The position numbers were made by a program, and so were the translations under genes. Positions 50,498 through 58,341 of a stretch of DNA of 64,000 bases are shown one piece after another. The stretch is from Amycolatopsis australiensis (GTDB taxonomy: Bacteria; Actinomycetota; Actinomycetes; Mycobacteriales; Pseudonocardiaceae), in NCBI RefSeq assembly GCF_900119165.1, contig NZ_FPJG01000006.1:7540001-7604000 (forward strand), read 5' to 3'. Position 1 is the stretch's first letter. Each line of letters opens with the position of its first letter. Under the pieces are notes generated by a model. The model was not told the DNA's origin. It saw only the letters and a program-made list of their open reading frames with translations, and did no database searches.

Positions 50498-52099
50498 CTA
50501 GAACACGTTCTCGTTTTTGTCGAGAACGCCCTGCGCCAGGGCACTGTTGATCCCCGCCCTGCGGCCGGAAAACACGCAGTCGGCCAGGGACAACCCGCTC
50601 ACGTAGGACCTGGAACAGATTCCCACCGCGGTGCGGCCGGCGGCGTACAGCCCGGGGATCGGCACCCCAGCCGTGCTCCGCACCGCGCCGGTGTCCTCGT
50701 CCACGACCAGGCCGCCGAGGGTCAGCATCGGCGTGGGATAGCCGAGGTTGGGCCGCACGGAGATGTCGATGAGCGAGAACGGCGGGGTCTCCAGCCGCCG
50801 CCGGAATTCGCCGGGCTTGCCGGTGGGGTCGTGGTCGCCGTGGTAGGCCTCGACGCTCGCGCGCAGGCCCGCGGCGTCGATTCCGGCCTTGCGCGCGACC
50901 TCGTCGAGCGTCCGGCCGACCACGCGGCCGCGGCGCAGCAGGTACCGCAGCTGCAGCCACTGGAACCACTGGCTCTGCGCGCGGCCGTCCCGCCGCGCCT
51001 GCGCGACGATCGGCGCGTCGACGAGCAGCCAGCCCTTGCCGTCGTGCTCTTCGATGAGCTTCTCGCCGACGGCGGCGCCGTAGCGGGACTCGTCGATCAC
51101 CCGGTGTCCCCCGGCGTCGACGATGATCCCGCCGAGGAACGCGCTGGGCGGTGTCACGAACCGCCACGCGGAGATCCGGCCCAGTCCGCCGGTCGCGGCC
51201 CCGGCTTCGACGCCGAGCCGGATGCCCGAGCCGTCGTCGGCCGACGTGCCGAGCGCGAGCCCGCCGCGGTACTTCGGCGCGTGCTCGCGGACCATCTCGC
51301 GGTTCGCGATGAACCCGCCCGCGGCGAGCACGACGCCGCGCCGGGCGGTGATCCGCAGCTCCCGGCCGTGCGCGCGTTCGAAGCGCTCGACCCGCCGGTG
51401 CAGGGACTTGCGCAGCGACGGCACGTAGATGCCGGGCTTCGCGGCGTACTGCGCGAAGCGCTGGTGCCGGGCCCGCACGCCCGCGGGAGCGCCGGAAAGC
51501 GTGTCGGCGACGAGCCCGGTGACCCGGCCCTCGTCGTCGCGGACCAGCGCCCGCCCGGTCGTCTGGGTCAGCACGCGGACACCGCGGGCGCGCACGGCTT
51601 CGTTGAGGCGCGTCATCAGCATCTTTCCCGAGGTACCCGGCCCCTTGACGCGGTGGCCGCGCGGCGCGGGCTTCGCCGCCTCCCGGAAGCCGCCCGCGGC
51701 CTCGCTGCCGGAGTAGTACAGGTAGTGCGCGTCGCTCGGATACGACGTCTTGTACGGGCACAGGCTGCCTTCGAACGGCACGCCGTTGCCCTCCAGCCAG
51801 GTGATCATCTCGCGGCTGCCCTCGCAGAACCGCCGCAGCGTCGCCTCGGAGACGACGTCGCCGGCCTCCCGGCGCAGGTAGGCGTACATCGCGTCGACGG
51901 AGTCGTCGACGCCCGCGTCGAGCTGCTGGGCGGTGCCGCCGCCCGCGTAGACCACGCCCCCGCTGACCGCGCTCGCGCCTCCGCCGGCGAACCGCTCGAC
52001 GATGACGACGTCGGCGCCCGCGTCGGCCGCTTCGAGGGCGGCGCAGGCGCCGGCCGCCCCGAACCCCACGATGACCACGTCCGCGACGAGTTCGTCCAT
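50498..52099 (-). CDS. KstD-family FAD steroid dehydrogenase, possible delta4-(5alpha) type
   Basis: A 533-residue flavoprotein of the fumarate reductase/KstD superfamily with FAD motif VVIVGFGAAGACAALEA and a C-terminal IPGLYAAGRTAVGICSRSYVSG. The pattern VVYAGGGTAQQLDAGVDDS and PAPRGHRVKG is closer, in my recollection, to delta4-(5alpha)-ketosteroid dehydrogenases than to the classical KstD encoded at 52199. It would introduce a double bond into ring A of a saturated 3-ketosteroid. A KstR-like site lies before it, and its stop overlaps the hsaA promoter site. ATG 52099 is chosen (AGGGTGA upstream); GTG 52108 is possible. Confidence 0.82.
   Translation of the reverse strand: MDELVADVVIVGFGAAGACAALEAADAGADVVIVERFAGGGASAVSGGVVYAGGGTAQQLDAGVDDSVDAMYAYLRREAGDVVSEATLRRFCEGSREMITWLEGNGVPFEGSLCPYKTSYPSDAHYLYYSGSEAAGGFREAAKPAPRGHRVKGPGTSGKMLMTRLNEAVRARGVRVLTQTTGRALVRDDEGRVTGLVADTLSGAPAGVRARHQRFAQYAAKPGIYVPSLRKSLHRRVERFERAHGRELRITARRGVVLAAGGFIANREMVREHAPKYRGGLALGTSADDGSGIRLGVEAGAATGGLGRISAWRFVTPPSAFLGGIIVDAGGHRVIDESRYGAAVGEKLIEEHDGKGWLLVDAPIVAQARRDGRAQSQWFQWLQLRYLLRRGRVVGRTLDEVARKAGIDAAGLRASVEAYHGDHDPTGKPGEFRRRLETPPFSLIDISVRPNLGYPTPMLTLGGLVVDEDTGAVRSTAGVPIPGLYAAGRTAVGICSRSYVSGLSLADCVFSGRRAGINSALAQGVLDKNENVF
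50499..50512. promoter_or_regulatory. KstR-like operator of the hsaADCB operon
   Basis: TAGAACACGTTCTC matches 13 of 14 positions of TnnAACnnGTTnnA (last base C). It spans the TAG stop and final codons of the upstream flavoprotein gene, 35 bases before the hsaA ATG. Confidence 0.8.
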
Positions 52100-52116
52100 G
52101 GTCGTCACCCTAGAAC

Positions 52117-52130
52117 TGAAACACGTTCTC
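52117..52130. promoter_or_regulatory. KstR-like operator of the 50498 flavoprotein gene
   Basis: TGAAACACGTTCTC matches 13 of 14 positions (last base C), 17 bases upstream of ATG 52099 on the minus strand. Confidence 0.8.
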
Positions 52131-52174
52131 GTCTATGGTGACCGAAAGCGGCTCTCAACTGGGTACTCTGTCCG

Positions 52175-52188
52175 TGGAACACGTTATA
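52175..52188. promoter_or_regulatory. KstR-like operator of the kstD-kshA-kshB operon
   Basis: TGGAACACGTTATA is a full 14 of 14 match to TnnAACnnGTTnnA and ends ten bases before the kstD start codon. Confidence 0.85.
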
Positions 52189-52198
52189 GTGAGGTGGC

Positions 52199-53863
52199 AT
52201 GACGGAGCAGTTCGACGTCGTCGTGGTCGGCAGCGGCGCCGCCGGGATGACCGCCGCGCTGGCCGCGGCCCACCACGGCTTCAGCGTCGTCGTCCTCGAG
52301 AAGGCGGCCTGCTTCGGCGGCTCGACCGCGCGCTCCGGCGGCGGCGTCTGGCTGCCCGGCAACCACGCGCTGCGTGCCGCCGGGATCGACGAACCACCCG
52401 AGCGGGCGCGCGAGTACCTGGCCTCGATCGTCGGCGACGTCGTCCCGGCCGCCCGGCGCGACACGTTCCTCGACCACGGCCCCGAGGTGCTGAAGTTCGT
52501 CTGCGACCACACGCCGCTGAAGTTCCGCTGGGTCCGCGACTACAGCGACTACCACCCCGAGGCGCCCGGCGGGCGGCCCGGCGGCCGCTCGGTCGAGCCG
52601 GTCGCGCTCGACGGCAAGCTGCTCGGCGCCGAGCTGGCCCGCCTCGAGCCGCCGTACAGCGCGCCCCCGCTGGGCGTGCCGATCACCCAGGCGGACTACC
52701 GCTGGCTGAGCCTGCTCGCCCGGCACCCGCGCGGGGCCGTCCGGCTGCTGTCCCTGGGCCGGCAGTGGCTGGTGGGACGGCTGCGCGGGCAGCGGCTGCT
52801 GAGCATGGGGCAAGCGCTGGCGGCCGGGCTGCGGGCCGGCCTGGCCCGGGCCGGCGTCGAGGTCCGGCTGAACACGGCGCTGACCGACCTGGCCACCGAA
52901 GGCGACCGCGTCACCGGCGTCGTCACCGGCAACGGCGTCGTGCCCGCCCGGCGCGGGGTGATCCTGGCCAGCGGCGGGTTCGAGCGGAACCTCGAGATGC
53001 GCGAGAAGTACCAGCGGGCGCCGATCGGCGTCGACTGGACCGTCGGCGCGGCCGCCAACACCGGCGACGGCATCACCGCGGGCCTCAAGCTGGGCGCCGC
53101 GCTCGACCTGATGGACGACGCCTGGTGGGGCCCGACACTGCCGCTCACCGGCGGCCCGTGGTTCGCGCTGGCCGAACGGTCGCGGCCGGGCTGCGTCATG
53201 GTCGACGCGCGCGGCGAGCGGTTCGTCAACGAGTCGGCGCCCTACGTCGAGGCCGTCCACGCGATGTACGGCCCCGGCGACGGGCCGGGCGAGCACATCC
53301 CGACCTGGCTCGTCTTCGACCAGCGCTACAAGGACCGGTACATGTTCACCGGCATCGGGCCGCGTCAGCCGCTGCCCGGCCGCTGGTTCAAGGCCGGGAT
53401 CGCGGCGAAGTCGTCGACACTGGCCGGGCTGGCGGCGAAGATCGGCGTCCCGGCCGACGCCCTCGAAGCCACGGTGACGCGGTTCAACGGCTTCGCGCGC
53501 CGGGGCGTCGACGAGGACTTCCACCGCGGGGCCAGCCGGTACGACCACTACTACGGCGACCCGCGCAACAAACCCAACCCCAGCCTCGGTCCCCTCGACA
53601 AGGCGCCGTTCTACGCGGTGAAGATCGTGCCGGGCGACCTCGGGACCAAGGGCGGCCTGCGCACCGACGAGCACGCCCGGGTCCTGCGCGAGGACGGCTC
53701 GGTGGTGCCCGGGTTGTTCGCGGCGGGCAACGTCAGCGCGGCCGTGATGGGCCGGACGTACGCCGGGCCCGGCGCGACCATCGGGCCCGCCATGGTGTTC
53801 GGCTACCTTGCGGCCACGCGGCTGGCGCACGAAGATCAAGCCACCACGGGAGGGCAGCGATGA
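52199..53863 (+). CDS. kstD: 3-Ketosteroid delta1-dehydrogenase KstD
   Basis: A 554-residue flavoprotein. FAD motif VVVVGSGAAGMTAALAAAHHG at the N-terminus; YSDYHPEAPGGRPGGRSVEP, YKDRYMFTGIGPRQPLPGRW and GDLGTKGGLRTDEHARVL agree with my memory of M. tuberculosis Rv3537 and Rhodococcus KstD1. It makes a C1-C2 double bond in 3-keto-4-ene steroids (AD to ADD) and, with KshAB, opens ring B. ATG 52199 with GAGG upstream. First gene of a five-gene unit that overlaps kshA (ATGA). Confidence 0.95.
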   Translation: MTEQFDVVVVGSGAAGMTAALAAAHHGFSVVVLEKAACFGGSTARSGGGVWLPGNHALRAAGIDEPPERAREYLASIVGDVVPAARRDTFLDHGPEVLKFVCDHTPLKFRWVRDYSDYHPEAPGGRPGGRSVEPVALDGKLLGAELARLEPPYSAPPLGVPITQADYRWLSLLARHPRGAVRLLSLGRQWLVGRLRGQRLLSMGQALAAGLRAGLARAGVEVRLNTALTDLATEGDRVTGVVTGNGVVPARRGVILASGGFERNLEMREKYQRAPIGVDWTVGAAANTGDGITAGLKLGAALDLMDDAWWGPTLPLTGGPWFALAERSRPGCVMVDARGERFVNESAPYVEAVHAMYGPGDGPGEHIPTWLVFDQRYKDRYMFTGIGPRQPLPGRWFKAGIAAKSSTLAGLAAKIGVPADALEATVTRFNGFARRGVDEDFHRGASRYDHYYGDPRNKPNPSLGPLDKAPFYAVKIVPGDLGTKGGLRTDEHARVLREDGSVVPGLFAAGNVSAAVMGRTYAGPGATIGPAMVFGYLAATRLAHEDQATTGGQR

Positions 53864-54996
53864 CGCAGGATTCGGTACGCACCATCCACGCCGGTGAGCC
53901 GCCGACCCGGTTCGCGCGCGGCTGGCACTGCCTCGGCCTGGCCGATCGGTTCCGCGACGGGAAACCCCACGCCGTCACGGCGTTCGGCACCAAGCTGGTG
54001 GTGTGGGCGGACTCCGGCGGGCAGCTGCGCGTGCTCGACGGCTACTGCCGCCACATGGGCGGCGACCTCACCCAGGGCACGGTCAAGGGCGACGAGGTGG
54101 CCTGCCCGTTCCACGACTGGCGCTGGAACGGCAACGGCAAGTGCGTCTCGATCCCCTACGCCAAGCGGGTCCCGCTGCGCGCGCGGACGCGGTCGTGGAC
54201 GGCGACGGAACAGAACGGCCAGCTGCTCGTCTGGCACGACCCGGAGGGCAACCCGCCGCCGCCGGAGCTGGCGATCCCGCGGATCGAGGCCGCCTACAGC
54301 GACGAGTGGAGCAGCTGGACCTGGGACGAGATCTTCATCGACGGCTCCAACTGCCGGGAGATCATCGACAACGTCGTCGACATGGCCCACTTCTTCTACA
54401 TCCACTACGCCTACCCGACGTACTTCAAGAACGTGTTCGAGGGGCACATCGCCACGCAGTACCTCAACACGAAAGGCCGCCCGGACATGGGCATGGCGTC
54501 CAACTACGGCGGCGAGGACAACCTGCTGCGGTCCGAAGCGTCGTACTTCGGGCCGTCGTACATGATCAACAAGCTGGTGAACTCGTTCCAGGGCTACGAA
54601 ATCGAAAGCGTGCTCATCAACTGCCACTACCCGGTGACGCCGACGTCGTTCGTGCTGCAGTACGGCATGAAGGTGAAGAAGCAGCACGGGATCACCGGCG
54701 AGCACGCGGACAAGATCGCCGCGAAGCTGGCGAAGGGCATCGGCGCCGGGTTCCTGCAGGACGTCGAGATCTGGAAGCACAAGACCCAGATCGACAACCC
54801 GCTGCTGTGCGAAGAGGACGGCCCGGTCTACCAGCTGCGCCGCTGGTACCAGCAGTTCTACGTCGACGTCGCCGACGTCACCGAGGACATGACGCGGCGG
54901 TTCGAGTTCGAGGTGGACACCACGAAGGCCAACGAGGCGTGGGCGGCCGAGGTGGCGGAGAACCTGGCCCGGCGGAAGGCCGAGGCGGAAGTGTGA
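53860..54996 (+). CDS. kshA: 3-Ketosteroid 9alpha-hydroxylase oxygenase KshA
   Basis: A 378-residue Rieske non-heme iron oxygenase. Rieske ligands are C63/H65 (GYCRHMGG) and C82/H85 (CPFHDW); mononuclear iron ligands include H177 and H182 (VVDMAHFFYIHYAYP). It hydroxylates C9 of 1,4-androstadiene compounds so that ring B opens. ATG 53860 overlaps the kstD stop by four bases, giving a tightly linked KstD-KshA unit. Confidence 0.95.
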   Translation: MTQDSVRTIHAGEPPTRFARGWHCLGLADRFRDGKPHAVTAFGTKLVVWADSGGQLRVLDGYCRHMGGDLTQGTVKGDEVACPFHDWRWNGNGKCVSIPYAKRVPLRARTRSWTATEQNGQLLVWHDPEGNPPPPELAIPRIEAAYSDEWSSWTWDEIFIDGSNCREIIDNVVDMAHFFYIHYAYPTYFKNVFEGHIATQYLNTKGRPDMGMASNYGGEDNLLRSEASYFGPSYMINKLVNSFQGYEIESVLINCHYPVTPTSFVLQYGMKVKKQHGITGEHADKIAAKLAKGIGAGFLQDVEIWKHKTQIDNPLLCEEDGPVYQLRRWYQQFYVDVADVTEDMTRRFEFEVDTTKANEAWAAEVAENLARRKAEAEV

Positions 54997-55250
54997 CCAC
55001 CGCCGAGCAGACCGAGTTCCTGTCGGGCGGGATGCGGCCGCACGAGTGCCGCAGCTGCGGAACCCGCGTGCTGGTGAAGAAGAACAGCATCCAGCACACG
55101 AGCATCCAGTGGACGTCCCGGCCCGCCGACACCTGCCCGGTGTTCGCCGGCGCCGACGGCCCGAGCGCGTTGCTCGACTCGTGCCCGAAACTGGCCGGCA
55201 GCATCGCCGACGCGGTGCGCGAAGGCACGCTGGCGGTGGCCGATGGCTGA
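54993..55250 (+). CDS. Small Cys-rich conserved protein between kshA and kshB
   Basis: An 85-residue protein overlapping kshA (GTGA) and kshB (8 bp). It contains CRSC (ECRSCGTRVLV), then TCPVF and DSCPKL, spaced like a zinc or Fe-S site, and charged helices (ADAVREGTLAVADG). A distant relation to Rv3527, beside mycobacterial kshA, is possible. No fold can be assigned. Its location suggests assembly or electron delivery in the 9alpha-hydroxylase system (inference). Confidence 0.75.
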   Translation: MTTAEQTEFLSGGMRPHECRSCGTRVLVKKNSIQHTSIQWTSRPADTCPVFAGADGPSALLDSCPKLAGSIADAVREGTLAVADG

Positions 55251-56271
55251 GCGGGTCTACACGCTGACGGTTGCCGACGTCGTCGTCGAGACACCCGACA
55301 CGCGGTCGGTCGTCTTCGACGTCCCGTCCGAGCACGCCGAGGCGTTCCGCTATTCCGCCGGGCAGTTCCTGACCCTGAAGATCCCCAGCGACCGGACGGG
55401 TTCGGTGGCGCGGTGCTATTCGCTGTCGAGCGCGCCGCACGAGAACCGCGTGCAGGTTACGGTCAAGCGGACCGACGGCGGGTACGGGTCGAGCTGGATC
55501 TGCTCGTCCCTCAAGCCCGGGATGCGGGTCGACGTCCTGGCCCCGGCCGGGGTGTTCTGCCCCGCGTCGGTGGACGAGGACTTCCTGCTCTTCGCCGGCG
55601 GCAGCGGGATCACGCCGGTCATCGCGATCCTGAAGACGGCGCTGGAGACCGGCTCGGGCCGGGTCGTCCTCCTCTACGCGAACCGCGACGAGCGTTCGGT
55701 CATCTTCGCGGGCGAACTGGCGTCGCTGGCGAAGCGCTACGGCGACCGGCTCGTCGTCGTGCACTGGCTGGAGAGCGTCCAGGGGCTCCCGGACGTCGCG
55801 CAGCTGCGGGGACTGGCGTCGGCCTATACGTCGTACGAGGCGTTCCTGTGCGGGCCTGCGCCGTTCATGGCGGCCGTGCGGGAAGCGCTCGGGCAGCTCG
55901 GGGTGCCGCGGGAGCGGGTGCACGTCGAGAAGTTCACGTCGCTGACCGGGAATCCGTTCGAAGACGTCGTCGAAGAAGAGCAGCCTTCCGACGAAGCACC
56001 CGCCTCGCTGACGGTGTCACTGGACGGCGAGACGCGCTCGATGGCGTGGCCACGGCAGCGGAAGCTGCTCGACCAGCTGCTGGACGCGGGGATGGACGCG
56101 CCCTACTCGTGCCGCGAGGGACAATGCAGCGCGTGCGCGTGCCGGGTCGTCTCGGGCGAGGTGAAGATGCTGCACAACGAGGTCCTGGACGCCGAGGACA
56201 TCGCCGACGGCATCGTGCTGGCCTGCCAGTCGCTGCCGGTCACCGACGAGGTCTCGATCAGCTACGAATAG
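55243..56271 (+). CDS. kshB: 3-Ketosteroid 9alpha-hydroxylase reductase KshB
   Basis: A 342-residue reductase with FAD-binding RCYS (57-60, part of RxYS), NAD-binding AGGSGITP, and a C-terminal plant-type [2Fe-2S] site: C290, C295, C298 and C328. It passes electrons from NADH to KshA. Its ATG overlaps the small protein gene. In M. tuberculosis kshB lies apart from kshA; here both are in one operon. Confidence 0.94.
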   Translation: MAERVYTLTVADVVVETPDTRSVVFDVPSEHAEAFRYSAGQFLTLKIPSDRTGSVARCYSLSSAPHENRVQVTVKRTDGGYGSSWICSSLKPGMRVDVLAPAGVFCPASVDEDFLLFAGGSGITPVIAILKTALETGSGRVVLLYANRDERSVIFAGELASLAKRYGDRLVVVHWLESVQGLPDVAQLRGLASAYTSYEAFLCGPAPFMAAVREALGQLGVPRERVHVEKFTSLTGNPFEDVVEEEQPSDEAPASLTVSLDGETRSMAWPRQRKLLDQLLDAGMDAPYSCREGQCSACACRVVSGEVKMLHNEVLDAEDIADGIVLACQSLPVTDEVSISYE

Positions 56272-56279
56272 GAGCCCGC

Positions 56280-57128
56280 GTGCCCATCAACCCCGACGTC
56301 GCGATCGGCGCCGAGATCGGCGAGGTGAGCTTCGCCTGGACGTCGTCGGACGTGCTGCTCTACCACCTGGCCCTCGGCGCGGGGCCGGCCGAGCTGCGCT
56401 ACACCTACGAGCGGGACCTGGTGGTGCTGCCGACGTTCGCGACGGTCGCGGCGAACCTGCGCGTGTTCGAGCCGCCGGCGGTGTCGTTCCCCGGCATCGA
56501 GATCGACCTGGCGAAGGTCCTGCACGGCAAGCAGGAGATCACCCTGCACCGGCCGATCCCCACCTCCGGGAAGGCGGTGGCGCGCTCGCGGGTCGCGGAC
56601 GTCTTCGACAAGGGCAAGGCGGCGGTCGTGGTCCAGGAGGTGGCGGTCACGTCGTCGGCCGGCGATCCACTGTGGACGGCCCGGTCCAGCATCTTCGCCC
56701 GCGGCGAAGGCGGTTTCGGCGGCTCGCGGGGGCCGTCCGACCGGATCGGGTGGCCGTCACGCGCGCCGGACTTCGTCTTCGAGACCCCGACGCTGCCGCA
56801 GCAGGCGCTGCTGTACCGGCTGTGCGGCGACCGGAACCCGCTGCACGCCGACCCGTCGTTCGCCCGCGCGGCCGGGTTCGAGCGGCCGATCCTGCACGGG
56901 CTGTGCACGTACGGGATCGTCGCGCGGGTGCTGGTGAACGAGCTCCTCGACGGCGACCCGGCGCGCGTGGCGTCGTTCGGGGCCAAGTTCGCCGGGGTCG
57001 TGTTCCCGGGCGAGACGCTGCGGATCCGGGTGTGGCGCGAGGACGGCAGGCTGCTGGTGACGACGTCGGCGGCCGAGCGGGACGACGCGCCGGTGCTGGC
57101 GGACACGGTGCTGGTGTCCACGATCTGA
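56280..57128 (+). CDS. MaoC-type steroid enoyl-CoA hydratase (Rv3538/ChsH3-like)
   Basis: A 282-residue double hot-dog hydratase. The C-terminal half carries the hydratase-2 motif (LCGDRNPLHADPSFARAAGFERPILHG). Sequence such as SIFARGEGGFGG and QQALLYRLCGDRNPLH agrees with Rv3538 as I recall. Rv3538 hydrates the side-chain enoyl-CoA with a stereochemistry opposite to EchA19. GTG 56280, following kshB by 8 bp, with AGGAG upstream. Probably last gene under the kstD promoter. Confidence 0.88.
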   Translation: MPINPDVAIGAEIGEVSFAWTSSDVLLYHLALGAGPAELRYTYERDLVVLPTFATVAANLRVFEPPAVSFPGIEIDLAKVLHGKQEITLHRPIPTSGKAVARSRVADVFDKGKAAVVVQEVAVTSSAGDPLWTARSSIFARGEGGFGGSRGPSDRIGWPSRAPDFVFETPTLPQQALLYRLCGDRNPLHADPSFARAAGFERPILHGLCTYGIVARVLVNELLDGDPARVASFGAKFAGVVFPGETLRIRVWREDGRLLVTTSAAERDDAPVLADTVLVSTI

Positions 57129-57184
57129 TCCGGTGCGCGGCCGCCCGCTACCGTGGTGGGGAGACCTCGGGAGGACGGAAGACG

Positions 57185-57637
57185 ATGCCGGAATACTTCG
57201 TGGTGCGCGGCACGGTCGAGCCGGGCGACCAGCGGGGCCGTGAGCTGGGCTTTCCCACGGCGAACATCGCGCTGCGGGACCAGGCGGGCTCGCTCGGCGA
57301 CGGGGTGTGGGCGGGCTGGGCCGGCCGCGCGGACGGCTCCCGCGTGCCCGCGGCGATCTCGGTCGGCCGCCGCCCGACGTACTACGGCGCGGACGGCTAC
57401 CGGCTGCTGGAGGCCCACCTGCTGGACTTCAGCGGCGACCTCTACGGCGAGACGCTCGTGGTGTGGCTCGGATCGCACCTGCGTGACCAGGAGAAGTACT
57501 CCTCGGCGGAGGACCTGATCACAGCGCTGAAGAACGACATCGCGGCGGCGGCCCAGTGGACGGCGGACCACCCGGCGGCCGCGCTGCCGGAGCCGGGCGA
57601 GAGCGCACCGGGCGAGGTCCGCCGGATCGCGGGCTGA
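57185..57637 (+). CDS. Stand-alone riboflavin kinase-like domain
   Basis: A 150-residue protein corresponding only to the flavokinase half of RibF: VRGTVEPGDQRGRELGFPTANIAL, the (G)FPTAN ATP/Mg motif and AISVGRRPTYYG, LEAHLLDFSGDLYGETLVV. It lacks the N-terminal adenylyltransferase (FAD synthetase) domain found in the usual bacterial bifunctional RibF. GGAGGACGGAAGACG precedes ATG. It follows the sterol operon by 56 bp on the same strand. It may raise FMN for flavin-rich sterol enzymes or have another substrate (inference). Confidence 0.85.
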   Translation: MPEYFVVRGTVEPGDQRGRELGFPTANIALRDQAGSLGDGVWAGWAGRADGSRVPAAISVGRRPTYYGADGYRLLEAHLLDFSGDLYGETLVVWLGSHLRDQEKYSSAEDLITALKNDIAAAAQWTADHPAAALPEPGESAPGEVRRIAG

Positions 57638-57653
57638 GCAGTCTGCCGCCGCG

Positions 57654-57699
57654 GTCGTGAGTGAGAAACAGGGTTCCGCCCCGGTTTCCCACTCACGAC
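57654..57699. terminator. Terminator between convergent genes
   Basis: GTCGTGAGTGAGAAAC (57654-57669) pairs with 57684-57699 with one G/T mismatch across a 14-base loop, just after the flavokinase stop and before the stop of the DUF5134 gene. Confidence 0.8.
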
Positions 57700-57700
57700 G

Positions 57701-58252
57701 TCAAAGGGCCGAGGCCAGCAGCAGGTAGCCCATCCCGGCGCCCATCACCGCCCGGCACAGCGCGCGCGAAGCCTGGCCGGCCCCGGCCGGCGTCGGCACC
57801 GCCCCGCGGACCGCGACCACGCCGGTGCGGGCCGCGTCGAACACGAAGTAGGCCGCCGCCACCACCGCGACCAGCGGCAGCGCGAGCCGGGCCGTCATGC
57901 CCGGCATCGTCAGCCACGGGCCGTGGTCCATGCCACCGTGGGGCATCGCCGTGACCATGTAGAACATCGCCGCCGCGGACAGGGCGTGGTGCGCGCAGCC
58001 TGGGTCGCCTCGCCACCACGCGACCGCGAACCAGCCCGCCGTCAGCGCCAGCACCGCCTGCCAGCCGGCCGCCGGGATCGGACCGCCCACCGGCGACAGC
58101 ATCGCCACCATCGCCACCACCAGCAGCAGCTCCGCGAGGTCACCGTGCCGCACCCGGTGCCCGAGCCGCCCGTAGTCGAGGCGGACGAGCCGCAGCACGC
58201 ACGGCAGGGCCAGTCCGGCGAACAGCGCGGTGAGCACCCAGTCCACCAGCAT
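57701..58252 (-). CDS. DUF5134 membrane protein
   Basis: A 183-residue protein with five or so hydrophobic segments and a His/Met-rich segment (MFYMVTAMPHGGMDHGPWLTMPGM) typical of DUF5134. The role is unknown; the His/Met pattern suggests metal binding (copper is common). ATG 58252. Not clearly linked to neighbouring genes. Confidence 0.8.
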   Translation of the reverse strand: MLVDWVLTALFAGLALPCVLRLVRLDYGRLGHRVRHGDLAELLLVVAMVAMLSPVGGPIPAAGWQAVLALTAGWFAVAWWRGDPGCAHHALSAAAMFYMVTAMPHGGMDHGPWLTMPGMTARLALPLVAVVAAAYFVFDAARTGVVAVRGAVPTPAGAGQASRALCRAVMGAGMGYLLLASAL

Positions 58253-58341
58253 CGCGACGCGGCCTCACTCTCCGTCGTGGATGGTGTCTCCACCGTGACA
58301 GCCACGACGGCCGGGCACCAGCCGTCAATGAGGTGACGCCG

